This document shows, one piece after another, positions 49,528 to 57,668 of a DNA stretch of 64,000 nt (positions are counted from its first letter, which is position 1; each line of letters opens with the position of its first letter). The stretch spans positions 1-64,000 of the forward strand of contig NZ_JAYMGZ010000003.1 in assembly GCF_037078405.1 (NCBI RefSeq). Reading direction: 5' to 3'. The notes under the pieces were generated by a model. That model did not search any database. It worked only from the letters and a program-made list of their open reading frames with translations, and was not told the origin of the DNA. The position numbers were made by a program, and so were the translations under genes. The stretch is from Haloarcula sp. DT43 (lineage in GTDB: Archaea; Halobacteriota; Halobacteria; Halobacteriales; Haloarculaceae).

Positions 49528-51327
49528 CTACTCCACTGTGACGCTTTTCGCCAGGTTCCGCGGCCTGTCGATAGCGCGGCCCTTGTCGTCGGCGACGTGG
49601 TAAGCGAACAACTGGAGGTAGACGTTCGCCACGAGGGGCTCCAGCAGCCCGAGTTCCGGCACCTCGAAGCCCACCTCGTAGTCGCCGTCCTGGCCGGCCC
49701 CGGTGAGGGCGATGACCGGAGCGCCGCGGGACTGGACCTCCTTGACGTTGTTCCGGGTCTCCTCTGGCCGAGTCCCGTCGGTCAGTATCGCGAGTACCGG
49801 CGTCCCCTCGGTGACGAGCGCCAGCGGGCCGTGTTTGAGTTCGCCCGCCGGGAAGCCCTCGGCGTGGTCGTAGGATATCTCCTTGAGTTTCAGCGCCCCC
49901 TCTAGTGCGACGGGGTTGCCGAACCGGCGGCCGATGAAGAAGAACGCCTCGCCGGCGGCGTAGGCGACGGCGACCTCTTCGATGGCGTCGTCGCGGTCGA
50001 GAGCACCCTGTACGGCCCCCGGGAGGTCCTGGAGGTGCTCAACCAGTTCCCTGCCGACGGTCGCGTCGAGTTCGCTGCGCCGCTCTGCGACGGTCAGCGC
50101 GAACAGCGCGAGGACGACGACCTGTGAGGCGAACGTCTTGGTCGCCGCCACGCCTATCTCCGGCCCGGCACGGATGTACACCACGTCGTCACACTCGCGT
50201 GCCATCGTACTCCCCACGGTGTTGGTCACGCCGAGGGTCCGAATCCCCGAGCGGCTGGCCGTCCGGAGGGCACGCAGGGTATCGGCCGTCTCCCCACTCT
50301 GGCTGACACCGACCACCAGGGTCCGTTCGGGGTCGCGGCCGCTCCCGACGTCGTACTCGCTGGCGAACTCGACGGTCGCGCGAACGTCCGCCAGCTCTTC
50401 GAGCAGCTGTTTCCCGTACATGCAGGCGTGATACGACGTCCCGCACGCGACGAACTGCACCTCGTCGATGCCCGCGAGGAAGTCGTCGGACAGCGAGAGG
50501 TCGTCCAGTTCGACGCGGCCCTCGATGGGGTCGATACGGCCGGCGATAGCCTGCCGGAGAGCGGTCGGCTGCTCGTGTATCTCCTTGAGCATGTAGTGGT
50601 CGTACCCGCCCTTCTCGGCGGCGTCGGCGTCCCACTCGACGGTGGTCACGGCCCGGTCGACGAGCGCGCCGTCCTGGTGGACCGTGACGCCATCCCGGGT
50701 CAGGTGTGCCACGTCGCCGTCTTCGAGGTACGACACGGAGCGCGTGTGTTCGAGCAGTGGCGTCACGTCGCTGGCGATGAAGTTCCCGTCGGCTCCGTGG
50801 CCGACGACGAGCGGGCTGTTGCGCCGTGCGGCGACGATGCCGTCGTAGCCGGCCGCGACGACGCCGAGGGCGTAGCTCCCCTCGATGCGGTCGACGACGG
50901 CCGCGACCGCCGCCCGGAGGTCCACGCCGGCTTCGAGTTCCGCCTCGACGAGGTGGGCGACGACTTCCGTGTCGGTCTCGCTGCGGAAGCGGTGGTCGGG
51001 GAGCGTCTCGCGCAGCTCGTCGTAGTTGGCGATGATGCCGTTGTGGACGACGGCGACCCGCCCCGAGCAGTCGGTGTGCGGGTGGGCGTTCGCGTCGGTC
51101 GGCTTCCCGTGCGTACTCCACCGCGTGTGGCCGATGCCACAGGTCTGTGGCGTCTCCACCGGCAAGTCGAGGTCTCCAACGGTCCCGGCTTGCTTGAACA
51201 CTGATAGCTCCTCGTCGGCGAGCGCGATACCCGCCGAGTCGTAGCCGCGATACTCCAGTCGTTGCAGTCCGGCCACGAGCCGCGGCCGGGCCTCCGAGTC
51301 GCCGATGTATCCGATTATCCCACACAT
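49528..51327 (-). CDS. glmS: glutamine-fructose-6-phosphate aminotransferase (isomerizing)
   Basis: This 599-residue enzyme makes glucosamine-6-phosphate from fructose-6-phosphate and glutamine, the first step to UDP-GlcNAc. The N-terminal glutaminase domain starts with the catalytic Cys2 (MCGIIGYIG) and contains GIGHTRWSTHGKPT near residue 65, AVVHNGIIANY near 92 and GSYALGV near 145. Two SIS sugar-isomerase domains follow, with ACGTSYHACMYGKQ near 300, GVSQSGETADTLRAL near 345, LKEISYDHAEGFPAGELKHGP near 485 and the C-terminal RPRNLAKSVTVE signature. Length is normal. It starts 2 bp after the nucleotidyltransferase stop. Confidence 0.97.
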   Translation of the reverse strand: MCGIIGYIGDSEARPRLVAGLQRLEYRGYDSAGIALADEELSVFKQAGTVGDLDLPVETPQTCGIGHTRWSTHGKPTDANAHPHTDCSGRVAVVHNGIIANYDELRETLPDHRFRSETDTEVVAHLVEAELEAGVDLRAAVAAVVDRIEGSYALGVVAAGYDGIVAARRNSPLVVGHGADGNFIASDVTPLLEHTRSVSYLEDGDVAHLTRDGVTVHQDGALVDRAVTTVEWDADAAEKGGYDHYMLKEIHEQPTALRQAIAGRIDPIEGRVELDDLSLSDDFLAGIDEVQFVACGTSYHACMYGKQLLEELADVRATVEFASEYDVGSGRDPERTLVVGVSQSGETADTLRALRTASRSGIRTLGVTNTVGSTMARECDDVVYIRAGPEIGVAATKTFASQVVVLALFALTVAERRSELDATVGRELVEHLQDLPGAVQGALDRDDAIEEVAVAYAAGEAFFFIGRRFGNPVALEGALKLKEISYDHAEGFPAGELKHGPLALVTEGTPVLAILTDGTRPEETRNNVKEVQSRGAPVIALTGAGQDGDYEVGFEVPELGLLEPLVANVYLQLFAYHVADDKGRAIDRPRNLAKSVTVE

Positions 51328-51329
51328 GA

Positions 51330-52490
51330 TTACCCTCTCCGCACTGTTTCGCCCGACGCGATACGTCCCCGCAGGACGGTCCCGCTGTCGGCTAGCACTT
51401 CCCGCCCGATTACCGTCCCAGGCGTCACGGTCACGTTCCCCCGGAGCGTCGTCCGGTCGGCGACGACCCCACCCAGCCCGACCTCGCGGTGGACCGCGTC
51501 GCCGACGACGACGGTCGCCGGTCCGCCCTCGACGGTCACGTTCGGGCCGAGAGACGCCGCTTCCCCGACGATGCAGTCGTGGACGACCGCCCCGTCGCCG
51601 ATACGAGCGCCGGGCATCACGATGCAGTTCGAGAGCACCGCGTTCGCGCCGATGCGGACGTTTTCGCCCAGCGAGGTCCCCGAGAACACCGTCGCGTTCG
51701 GCCCGACTGACACGCTCCCGTCGAGCGCGACGCCGTCGGACACCGCGGCCGTGTCGTCGACGCCGCGGGGGTCGGTGTCGTCGGCCCGGCCGTGGACGAG
51801 CGCGGCGTTCGTCGCCAGCAGGTCCCACGGGTACGTGAGGTCCTGCCAGGAGCCGCGGTGCAGCACTGCCGAGAGACTCCCGCGGTCGGCGAGCCGCTGG
51901 AGGGCCGTCGCCATCCCGAAGTCGCCGTCCGTCGTCTCGTGCATGTCCCGAATCACGTCGAACACGCGCTCGTCGAAGACGTAGGCACCGCCGTTGACCA
52001 GGAACGGCGGGTCGTCGGTCGGCGTCCGCGAGACGGACTCTACGGTCTCCCCGGCGACCTCCACCGCGCCGTACTCGGTCGGGCGGTCCGACCGAACGGC
52101 CGCGATGGTGGGCGTCGCGGTTTCGTCCCAGCGGTCGAGCAGGCGCTCCAGTAGCGCCGCGTCGACTATCTGGTCGCCGTGCAGGACGAAGAAGTGGCCC
52201 TCGACTGCCGACTCGACCTGCGAGAGTGCGTGTGCCGCACCCAACTGGTGTGGCTGGACGACGTACCGGATGTCGACGCTCCACTCGTCGCCGTCGCCGA
52301 AGTGCGTCTGGATGCGTTCGCGTTCGTGGCCGACGACGAGCACTACCTCGTCGACGCCGGCGGCGATTGCCGCTTCGAGGACGCTCTCTAGAATCGGTTT
52401 GTTGCCCACCGGAACCATCGGCTTCGGTCGCCCCTCGGTCAGGGGACCGAGTCGCTGCCCCTGCCCGGCTGCCAAGACGACCGCCTTCAT
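51330..52490 (-). CDS. GlmU-like sugar-1-phosphate nucleotidyltransferase with hexapeptide domain
   Basis: This 386-residue bifunctional-type protein has an N-terminal GT-A-like nucleotidyltransferase domain, with LAAGQGQRLGPLTEGRPKPM at residues 6-25 (the GxGxR and PKPM motifs) and VLHGDQIVD near 95. It ends in a left-handed beta-helix domain with hexapeptide repeats (VRIGANAVLSNCIVMPGARI, then DGAVVHDCIVGEAASL, about 270-330). Paired with GlmS it most likely makes UDP-GlcNAc from GlcN-1-P, acetylating and uridylating as archaeal GlmU-type enzymes do. The gene precedes glmS by 2 bp, so the two are one transcript. Confidence 0.9.
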   Translation of the reverse strand: MKAVVLAAGQGQRLGPLTEGRPKPMVPVGNKPILESVLEAAIAAGVDEVVLVVGHERERIQTHFGDGDEWSVDIRYVVQPHQLGAAHALSQVESAVEGHFFVLHGDQIVDAALLERLLDRWDETATPTIAAVRSDRPTEYGAVEVAGETVESVSRTPTDDPPFLVNGGAYVFDERVFDVIRDMHETTDGDFGMATALQRLADRGSLSAVLHRGSWQDLTYPWDLLATNAALVHGRADDTDPRGVDDTAAVSDGVALDGSVSVGPNATVFSGTSLGENVRIGANAVLSNCIVMPGARIGDGAVVHDCIVGEAASLGPNVTVEGGPATVVVGDAVHREVGLGGVVADRTTLRGNVTVTPGTVIGREVLADSGTVLRGRIASGETVRRG

Positions 52491-52584
52491 CTACCCACCG
52501 AGCGAGAATGCATACCTTACCAATCTCCTGCAGGCTTAATATACGTTTCTCAGCGGGCCTATGTTGCGGTAGGGACTGGTAAAC

Positions 52585-52592
52585 TCTTAAAT
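52585..52592 (+). promoter_or_regulatory. TATA-like box of sugar dehydrogenase gene
   Basis: TCTTAAAT is centred about 26 bp before the ATG at 52615. It overlaps the upstream in-frame ATG at 52591, which is therefore unlikely to be the start. Confidence 0.5.
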
Positions 52593-52614
52593 GGATGAAT
52601 CCCATGTCTGCCAT

Positions 52615-54042
52615 ATGAATAGAGGGTCGCGAAAGGGCAGCTTACTCCGCCGGAGAGAGTTTCTCAGAGCGGTCGGTGCCGCTGGACTGACTGGAACTGT
52701 CGCCGGTTGCTCACAGTTCGGTCTCGGGTCGTCTCCCGGGGAGACCGCCACGGTGACGGAGTCGCCCACAGAGACGGAGTCAGCGACGCCCACGGCGACA
52801 GCGACCCCCGACGACGGAACGGACGGTATCTCGAGGTCGTACTTCGAACAAGGACCGACGGTCGGACTGGAGGAAGTCGCCACCGGACTCACCTCCCCGA
52901 GCGCGCTCGTCACCGCCGACGAGGACGCCGACCGGCGGTTCATCGTCGACCAGGTCGGGACGGTCCACGTCCACGACGCCGACGGGCTGCGGTCGACGCC
53001 GTTTCTCGATATCACGGACCGGATGGTCGCGCTGGGAGAGGGGCTCCCGAACTGGATTTCATACGACGAGCGCGGCCTGCTCGGGCTGGCCTTCCACCCC
53101 GACTTCGCCGAGAACGGGCTGTGCTACGTCAGATACAGCGCGCCGTCGACCGAGGCCGACATCGACCACCGCGAGGTGCTCTCGGAGTTCAGGGCCACCG
53201 GGGACCGGTCGGCGGTCGACCCCGACAGCGAACGGGTACTGCTCGACCTGCCGTGGCACCGACCGATTCACCAGTCCGGGTCCATCGAGTTCGGGCCGGA
53301 CGGGTACCTCTATGGCTCGCTGGGCGACGGGCTGAACCCGTACCACGGACAGGACCTCGACACGCTCAAGGGCTGCATCTACCGCATCGACGTCGACAGT
53401 CGCACCGAGACGACGCCGTACGGTATCCCCGCGGACAACCCGCTGGTCGGCCGTGAGGGGCGGGACGAACTGTACGCGTGGGGGCTGCGGAACCCGTGGA
53501 AGATGGCCTTCAGCGGCGACCGACTCATCGCCGGTGACGTGGGGCAGGCCACCTGGGAGGAGGTCGACGTCATCGAGGCCGGTTCCAACTACGGCTGGCC
53601 GCTGAAGGAGGGGACCCACTGCCACGACCCGCAGCTCGGAACCAGTTCGGAGGACCAGTGCCTCGTCGAGTCGGACCGCGGCGAGCCGCTGGTCGACCCG
53701 GTCTTCGAGTTCCCGCACTTCGACGAGGAGGGCGACGCGGTGGGCTTCGCGGTCATCGGCGGCCACATCCACGAGGGGTCGGTCGCCGCTGTCGACGGCT
53801 CGTACCTCTGTGGGGTGTTCACGAGTTCGTTTACCACCCCGGCTGGCCGGCTCCTCGCTGCCGCGCCACAGGACGCCGGTACCTGGCCCGTCGAGGAGCT
53901 ACAGGTCGACGGCGGCCTCGACATCCAGGTGCTGTCGTTCGGGCAGGACGGCGCGGACAGCTACGTTCTGGGGACGCGGGCCGCCCTCGCCGACGACCCG
54001 CTCGGGCAGACCGAGGGCGTCGTCTACCGGCTGACCAGCTAG
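52615..54042 (+). CDS. PQQ-type soluble aldose dehydrogenase lipoprotein
   Basis: This 475-residue lipoprotein has a Tat signal (LLRRREFLRAVG), a lipobox Cys near residue 33 and a Thr/Glu/Ser-rich linker. A six-bladed beta-propeller of the sGDH/YliI family follows, which oxidises aldoses with pyrroloquinoline quinone. Family segments are GLLGLAFHPDFAENGLCYV near residue 155, HRPIHQSGSIEFGPDGYLYG near 220, ELYAWGLRNPWKM near 290 and VGQATWEEVDVIEAGSNYGWP near 310. Whether haloarchaea supply PQQ to it is unknown. The start is chosen from the TATA-like box. It converges on the flippase gene with a 4 bp overlap. Confidence 0.87.
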   Translation: MNRGSRKGSLLRRREFLRAVGAAGLTGTVAGCSQFGLGSSPGETATVTESPTETESATPTATATPDDGTDGISRSYFEQGPTVGLEEVATGLTSPSALVTADEDADRRFIVDQVGTVHVHDADGLRSTPFLDITDRMVALGEGLPNWISYDERGLLGLAFHPDFAENGLCYVRYSAPSTEADIDHREVLSEFRATGDRSAVDPDSERVLLDLPWHRPIHQSGSIEFGPDGYLYGSLGDGLNPYHGQDLDTLKGCIYRIDVDSRTETTPYGIPADNPLVGREGRDELYAWGLRNPWKMAFSGDRLIAGDVGQATWEEVDVIEAGSNYGWPLKEGTHCHDPQLGTSSEDQCLVESDRGEPLVDPVFEFPHFDEEGDAVGFAVIGGHIHEGSVAAVDGSYLCGVFTSSFTTPAGRLLAAAPQDAGTWPVEELQVDGGLDIQVLSFGQDGADSYVLGTRAALADDPLGQTEGVVYRLTS

Positions 54043-55454
54043 CCGCGGACGCTCCGGACGCTCTCGACGACTTTCACCCGTAGCGGCGGCGCGGCGAGCA
54101 CGCAGACGCCGTAGACCACCGCCGAGACCGCGATGGCGGCCACGAGTGTGGCGGGCGTCTCGACGGACAGCACGCGGACGAGACCGAAAAGCGCGACGCC
54201 CATCCCCAGCGCGGCCGCGACCGTCCAGCCGACGTCACGGACCGGGAACCGGACGGGGGTGAGCCGTTCGAGGTAGTACCACAGCAACAGGGTGTTGACC
54301 GTCACGGACACCAGCGTCGCAGCCGCCGCGCCGACCAGTCCGTAGCGTGGCACCAGAAAGAGGTTCAGGACGACGTTCGTCGACAGCGAGACGACCGTGG
54401 CGATGGCCCCGTATTTCGGCCGGTCGAAGGCCTGAATCGCCTTGTCGAAGACGAGGTTCAGCGCCTGTGGGAGCTTCTCGACCATCAACACGACGAAGGC
54501 GGCCGCGGCGATGGTGTACTCCGGGCCGAAGACGATGCCCAGTATCTCCCCGCCGATGAGCGCGACACCGACGACGGAGGGGACGATGAGCAACAGCGAG
54601 GTCGTCATCGCGTCGGAGATGAGGTCCCGGACCTTCTCGACCGCGCCGTCGGCCTGCCACGCCGAGAGCTGCGGGAACAGCACCCTGGCGAAGACGGTGC
54701 TGAACATGATGGCCGTCGTGGTCAGCCGCCACGCCAGTTCGTACGCGCCGACGGCGGCCTGCGAGAGGAAGAGGCCGATGACGATGACGTCCATCCAGTT
54801 GTAGACGTGCCCGCCCAGCCCCCAGATGCCGTTGAACTTCGCGTAGTCGTACAGCGACTTGAGGTGGTAGGTCCCGGGCCGTGAGAGCGGCGTCGAGAGG
54901 CGGAGGCTCGCCCCGACGAACAGGACCGTGTACGAGACGAGCAGGGCCCACACGAGCGCCCGGACGCCGTAGCCGTACTGCAGCAGACCGACGGCCACGG
55001 TCACGAACGTCAGGCTCCGCAGGAAGTGCAGGACCGCCGTCTGTGCGACCCGTAGCTCCCCCTGAAGGACGTGGACGACGAGCATCGAGAGTTCGAAGGC
55101 GACGACGACGCCGACCAGTTCGACCGCGAGGTCGGCCCCGACGTACGCCGCCAGCGGGTCCCGGAGTGCGAGGACAGTGGCCGAGACCACGGCGATGAGC
55201 AGGAGCTTCAGGACCACCGCCGCCCCGAACATCTGGCCGGGGTCGTCTCCGGCGCTGATGCGTTTCTCGACGGCCCCGCGGAGCCCGAAGTCCACGACGG
55301 TCGCCATCGTGTAGAGGGTCGCCTCGAACAGGAAGAAGACGCCGAGCAGCGTCGCGCCCAGCGCCCGGGCGAAGTACACCGTCCCGAGGAAGCCAAGCGC
55401 CGTGTTCAGCAGTTCCACGAGGAACAGCAGCGAACTCGCGCGTGCGAGGTTCAT
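54039..55454 (-). CDS. polysaccharide/lipid-linked oligosaccharide flippase (MATE/Wzx-like)
   Basis: This 471-residue integral membrane protein has about 12-14 helices of the MATE/oligosaccharide-exporter superfamily. It opens with MNLARASSLLFLVELLNTAL and contains the typical first-repeat pattern VYFARALGATLLGVFFLFEA, the mid-region WGLGGHVYNWMDVIVIGLFL and AFDRPKYGAIATVVSLSTNVVLNLFLVPRYGLVGAA. It likely moves a lipid-linked glycan across the membrane, like AglR or Wzx. The start is placed at 55454 (MNLARA) since 18 upstream codons are Pro/Arg-rich. It ends 4 bp inside the dehydrogenase gene on the other strand. Confidence 0.88.
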   Translation of the reverse strand: MNLARASSLLFLVELLNTALGFLGTVYFARALGATLLGVFFLFEATLYTMATVVDFGLRGAVEKRISAGDDPGQMFGAAVVLKLLLIAVVSATVLALRDPLAAYVGADLAVELVGVVVAFELSMLVVHVLQGELRVAQTAVLHFLRSLTFVTVAVGLLQYGYGVRALVWALLVSYTVLFVGASLRLSTPLSRPGTYHLKSLYDYAKFNGIWGLGGHVYNWMDVIVIGLFLSQAAVGAYELAWRLTTTAIMFSTVFARVLFPQLSAWQADGAVEKVRDLISDAMTTSLLLIVPSVVGVALIGGEILGIVFGPEYTIAAAAFVVLMVEKLPQALNLVFDKAIQAFDRPKYGAIATVVSLSTNVVLNLFLVPRYGLVGAAAATLVSVTVNTLLLWYYLERLTPVRFPVRDVGWTVAAALGMGVALFGLVRVLSVETPATLVAAIAVSAVVYGVCVLAAPPLRVKVVESVRSVRG

Positions 55455-55509
55455 CGACCGTCGGAGCGGCGGGGGCGAGAGTGTCCCGCGGGGGCCACGT
55501 CCGCGCATG

Positions 55510-56421
55510 TTACAGCAGACCCACCGAGTCGTACCACGCGACCGTGTCCGCTATCGCGGCCTGCCAGGACCGCTGGCGGACCGGTGCCTGTTCGGTCAGC
55601 CGCTCGGGAACAGTGCCGTAGTCGCCCCGTTCGAGGAACCCCTCGCCCGGCACCGGCGAGATACCGGCGCGATAGAGCAGGTCCATCGCCGGCTTGACGC
55701 CCCACCGAATCGCGCCGTAAGGGACGTTGACGACGGTACACCTGCCAGGGGTGTGCCGGGCCAGCGCGTTCAGCACCTGCCCGTTCGAGAGGTTCGGTCC
55801 GGTGACGAGGTGGCGTCCGGGCGCGCCGTCCAGACAGTGGGCAACCGTGTCGACCACGTCGTCGACGTGGACGATGTTGTACCTGTCGACGGTGTACAGC
55901 GGCGGGACCAGCAGGCGGTTCGTCGCAATCGGCCGGACGTGTTCGTACCGAGTCAGCCGGTAGTCCCGCGGCCCGAAGATGTAGGTCGGATAGATGGCTG
56001 ACACCTCGAAGGGGTGGTCCCGGCCGAAGAGAAGGTCCTCGGCGGCGACCTTCGACTGCTCGTAGGCGGAGTCGGCGTCGGCCGGCACTTCGGGGTGGGC
56101 TCTGACGGTGCTGGTGAAGACGAACCGCGAGACGCCGGCGTCGGCCGCCGCGTCGACCAGTCGCTCGGTACCCGTGACGTTGGTTCCGGCCATCTGGGCG
56201 GTGTCGTAGACGGCCGCCGCGAGGTGGACGACGCTGTCGACGCCCGCCAGCGCCCGCGACAGCGAGTCGGGGTCCGAGAGGTCTGCCTCGACGGTGTCGA
56301 CCCCGGACGGGAGCCGGCCGCTGGGCGAGCCGGGCCGCACCATCGCCACCGCGTCCCGGTCCAGCGAAGCGAGCAGGTTCAGCCCGATAAAGCCCGTCGC
56401 ACCCGTCACGAGGACGGTCAT
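55510..56421 (-). CDS. NAD-dependent epimerase/dehydratase family protein
   Basis: This 303-residue extended SDR has VTGATGFIGLNL at residues 5-16, an SDR-typical DSVVHLAAAVYDTAQM near 65, VFTSTVRAHPE near 103 and an active-site segment YEQSKVAAEDLLF near 122 (YxxxK). A C-terminal NAD/sugar region follows. The upstream in-frame codons to 56946 are Arg-rich shadows of the neighbouring gene, so the ATG at 56421 is used. It overlaps the Gfo/Idh/MocA gene upstream by 4 bp and lies 55 bp before the flippase gene. It probably acts on a sugar nucleotide for the surface glycan. Confidence 0.88.
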   Translation of the reverse strand: MTVLVTGATGFIGLNLLASLDRDAVAMVRPGSPSGRLPSGVDTVEADLSDPDSLSRALAGVDSVVHLAAAVYDTAQMAGTNVTGTERLVDAAADAGVSRFVFTSTVRAHPEVPADADSAYEQSKVAAEDLLFGRDHPFEVSAIYPTYIFGPRDYRLTRYEHVRPIATNRLLVPPLYTVDRYNIVHVDDVVDTVAHCLDGAPGRHLVTGPNLSNGQVLNALARHTPGRCTVVNVPYGAIRWGVKPAMDLLYRAGISPVPGEGFLERGDYGTVPERLTEQAPVRQRSWQAAIADTVAWYDSVGLL

Positions 56422-57428
56422 CGAGCGGCCCTCCAGTCGACGCCACACCGGTCGTACACCGCGTCGATTATCTCCGCGACGGCGACGCCGCGGGCGGCCG
56501 GTGCGGCCGTGTCCGTGTCGCCGCGCGCCGCGTGGTCGGCGAAGTCGTGGATGCGCGCCGTGTGGGCGTCCTCGTCGCTGGCCGGGAACAGCGTGGCGAC
56601 GCCGACGTCGACGAGCGAGCGCTCGCCGTGTCTGAACTCGAACGGGCGGCCGTGGACGTCCCCCTGCAGGGTCTCGGCGTCCAGTTCCAGCCAGCCCTCG
56701 GTGCCGACGACGAGGACGCGGCTCACCCCCTCTGTCTGTGTCCACGTCGCCGAGCACTCGACCGGCACGCCGTCGAAGTCGAGCGAGACGCTGGCGGCGT
56801 CCTCGACCGGCCGGTCGCGGAGCGAGCGGACGCGCGCGTCCGTCACCTCGGGGGGCGCGTCGAACACCTCCAGAAGAACGTCCAGCGTGTGGGGAAACAG
56901 GTCCCGCGCGACGCCGCCGCCGGAGAGGTCGGGGTCGTAGTACCACCCGGCCGACGGCGGGGCCGAGTGATGGGCGACGGTCACCTCCACGACCTCGCCC
57001 AGCAGGTCGTTCGAGAGCAGTTCCAGCGCCCGGTCGTAGTTCCGGTAGTAGCGGTGGAGATACCCCACCTGCGTGACGACCCCGGCCGCCGCCGCGGCGT
57101 CCGCCATCCGACGGGCGCTGTCGGCGGTCAGCGCAAGCGGCTTCTCACAGAGGACGTGACAGCCGGCCTCAACCGCGGTCAGGAATATCTCCTCGTGCGT
57201 GCTCGGCGGGGTACAGATGCTGACGACATCGAGTTCGTGGGCCGAGAGCATCGCCGCCGCGTCGTCGTAGCCGGGGATGGCCTGTTCGCGTTCGACGGCC
57301 GCTCGGCGGTCCGCGTCGCGCTCGGCGACGGCGACGACACGCGTGTCCGGATGGCTGGTAAAGGCCGGGATGTGGTAGTCGGTGGCCATCCAGCCGGCGC
57401 CGACGACCCCGACGGCCAGTTCGCTCAT
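56418..57428 (-). CDS. Gfo/Idh/MocA family oxidoreductase
   Basis: This 336-residue NAD(P)-dependent dehydrogenase has the Rossmann motif VGVVGAGWMATDYHIPAF near residue 6, CTPPSTHEEIFLTAVEAG near 70 and HVLCEKPLALTADSARRM near 90 (EKP with catalytic Lys). The C-terminal alpha/beta domain contains GGGVARDLFPHTLDVLLEVF near 173, with the conserved D-x-x-x-H pair. It likely oxidises a nucleotide sugar, as related enzymes do in surface-sugar synthesis. It shares a 4 bp overlap with the epimerase gene after it, so it is the first gene of this short operon. Its TATA box is 28 bp upstream. Confidence 0.9.
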   Translation of the reverse strand: MSELAVGVVGAGWMATDYHIPAFTSHPDTRVVAVAERDADRRAAVEREQAIPGYDDAAAMLSAHELDVVSICTPPSTHEEIFLTAVEAGCHVLCEKPLALTADSARRMADAAAAAGVVTQVGYLHRYYRNYDRALELLSNDLLGEVVEVTVAHHSAPPSAGWYYDPDLSGGGVARDLFPHTLDVLLEVFDAPPEVTDARVRSLRDRPVEDAASVSLDFDGVPVECSATWTQTEGVSRVLVVGTEGWLELDAETLQGDVHGRPFEFRHGERSLVDVGVATLFPASDEDAHTARIHDFADHAARGDTDTAAPAARGVAVAEIIDAVYDRCGVDWRAAR

Positions 57429-57451
57429 ACGACACCTCTGGACAGTCACAG

Positions 57452-57459
57452 GGATAAAC
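57452..57459 (-). promoter_or_regulatory. TATA-like box of the Gfo/Idh/MocA-epimerase operon
   Basis: On the minus strand GTTTATCC is centred about 28 bp before the ATG at 57428. Confidence 0.5.
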
Positions 57460-57668
57460 CCATCTAGGCGTTCTTTACGGTCCACTTACGTTCTGACTGC
57501 GTATCTCGCCCGTCGCGGCGTGACCGCTCCCCGGACCCCGCCAGACTACGACACATGTCAGCTCCAATTTGTGGAGGAGTCGACGTGTTTTCGACGTATC
57601 GATGGCGAAATAATCAAGTGTGATAATATCGGGAGCAGGAATATGGTCTCCGAACGGCTTTTATCGAC

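Noticed and set aside
51328-52614. N-terminal extension of glmS reading into the nucleotidyltransferase gene
   Set aside because: The extension is Arg-rich and in the wrong frame of a real gene. GlmS must begin with MCG to expose Cys2.
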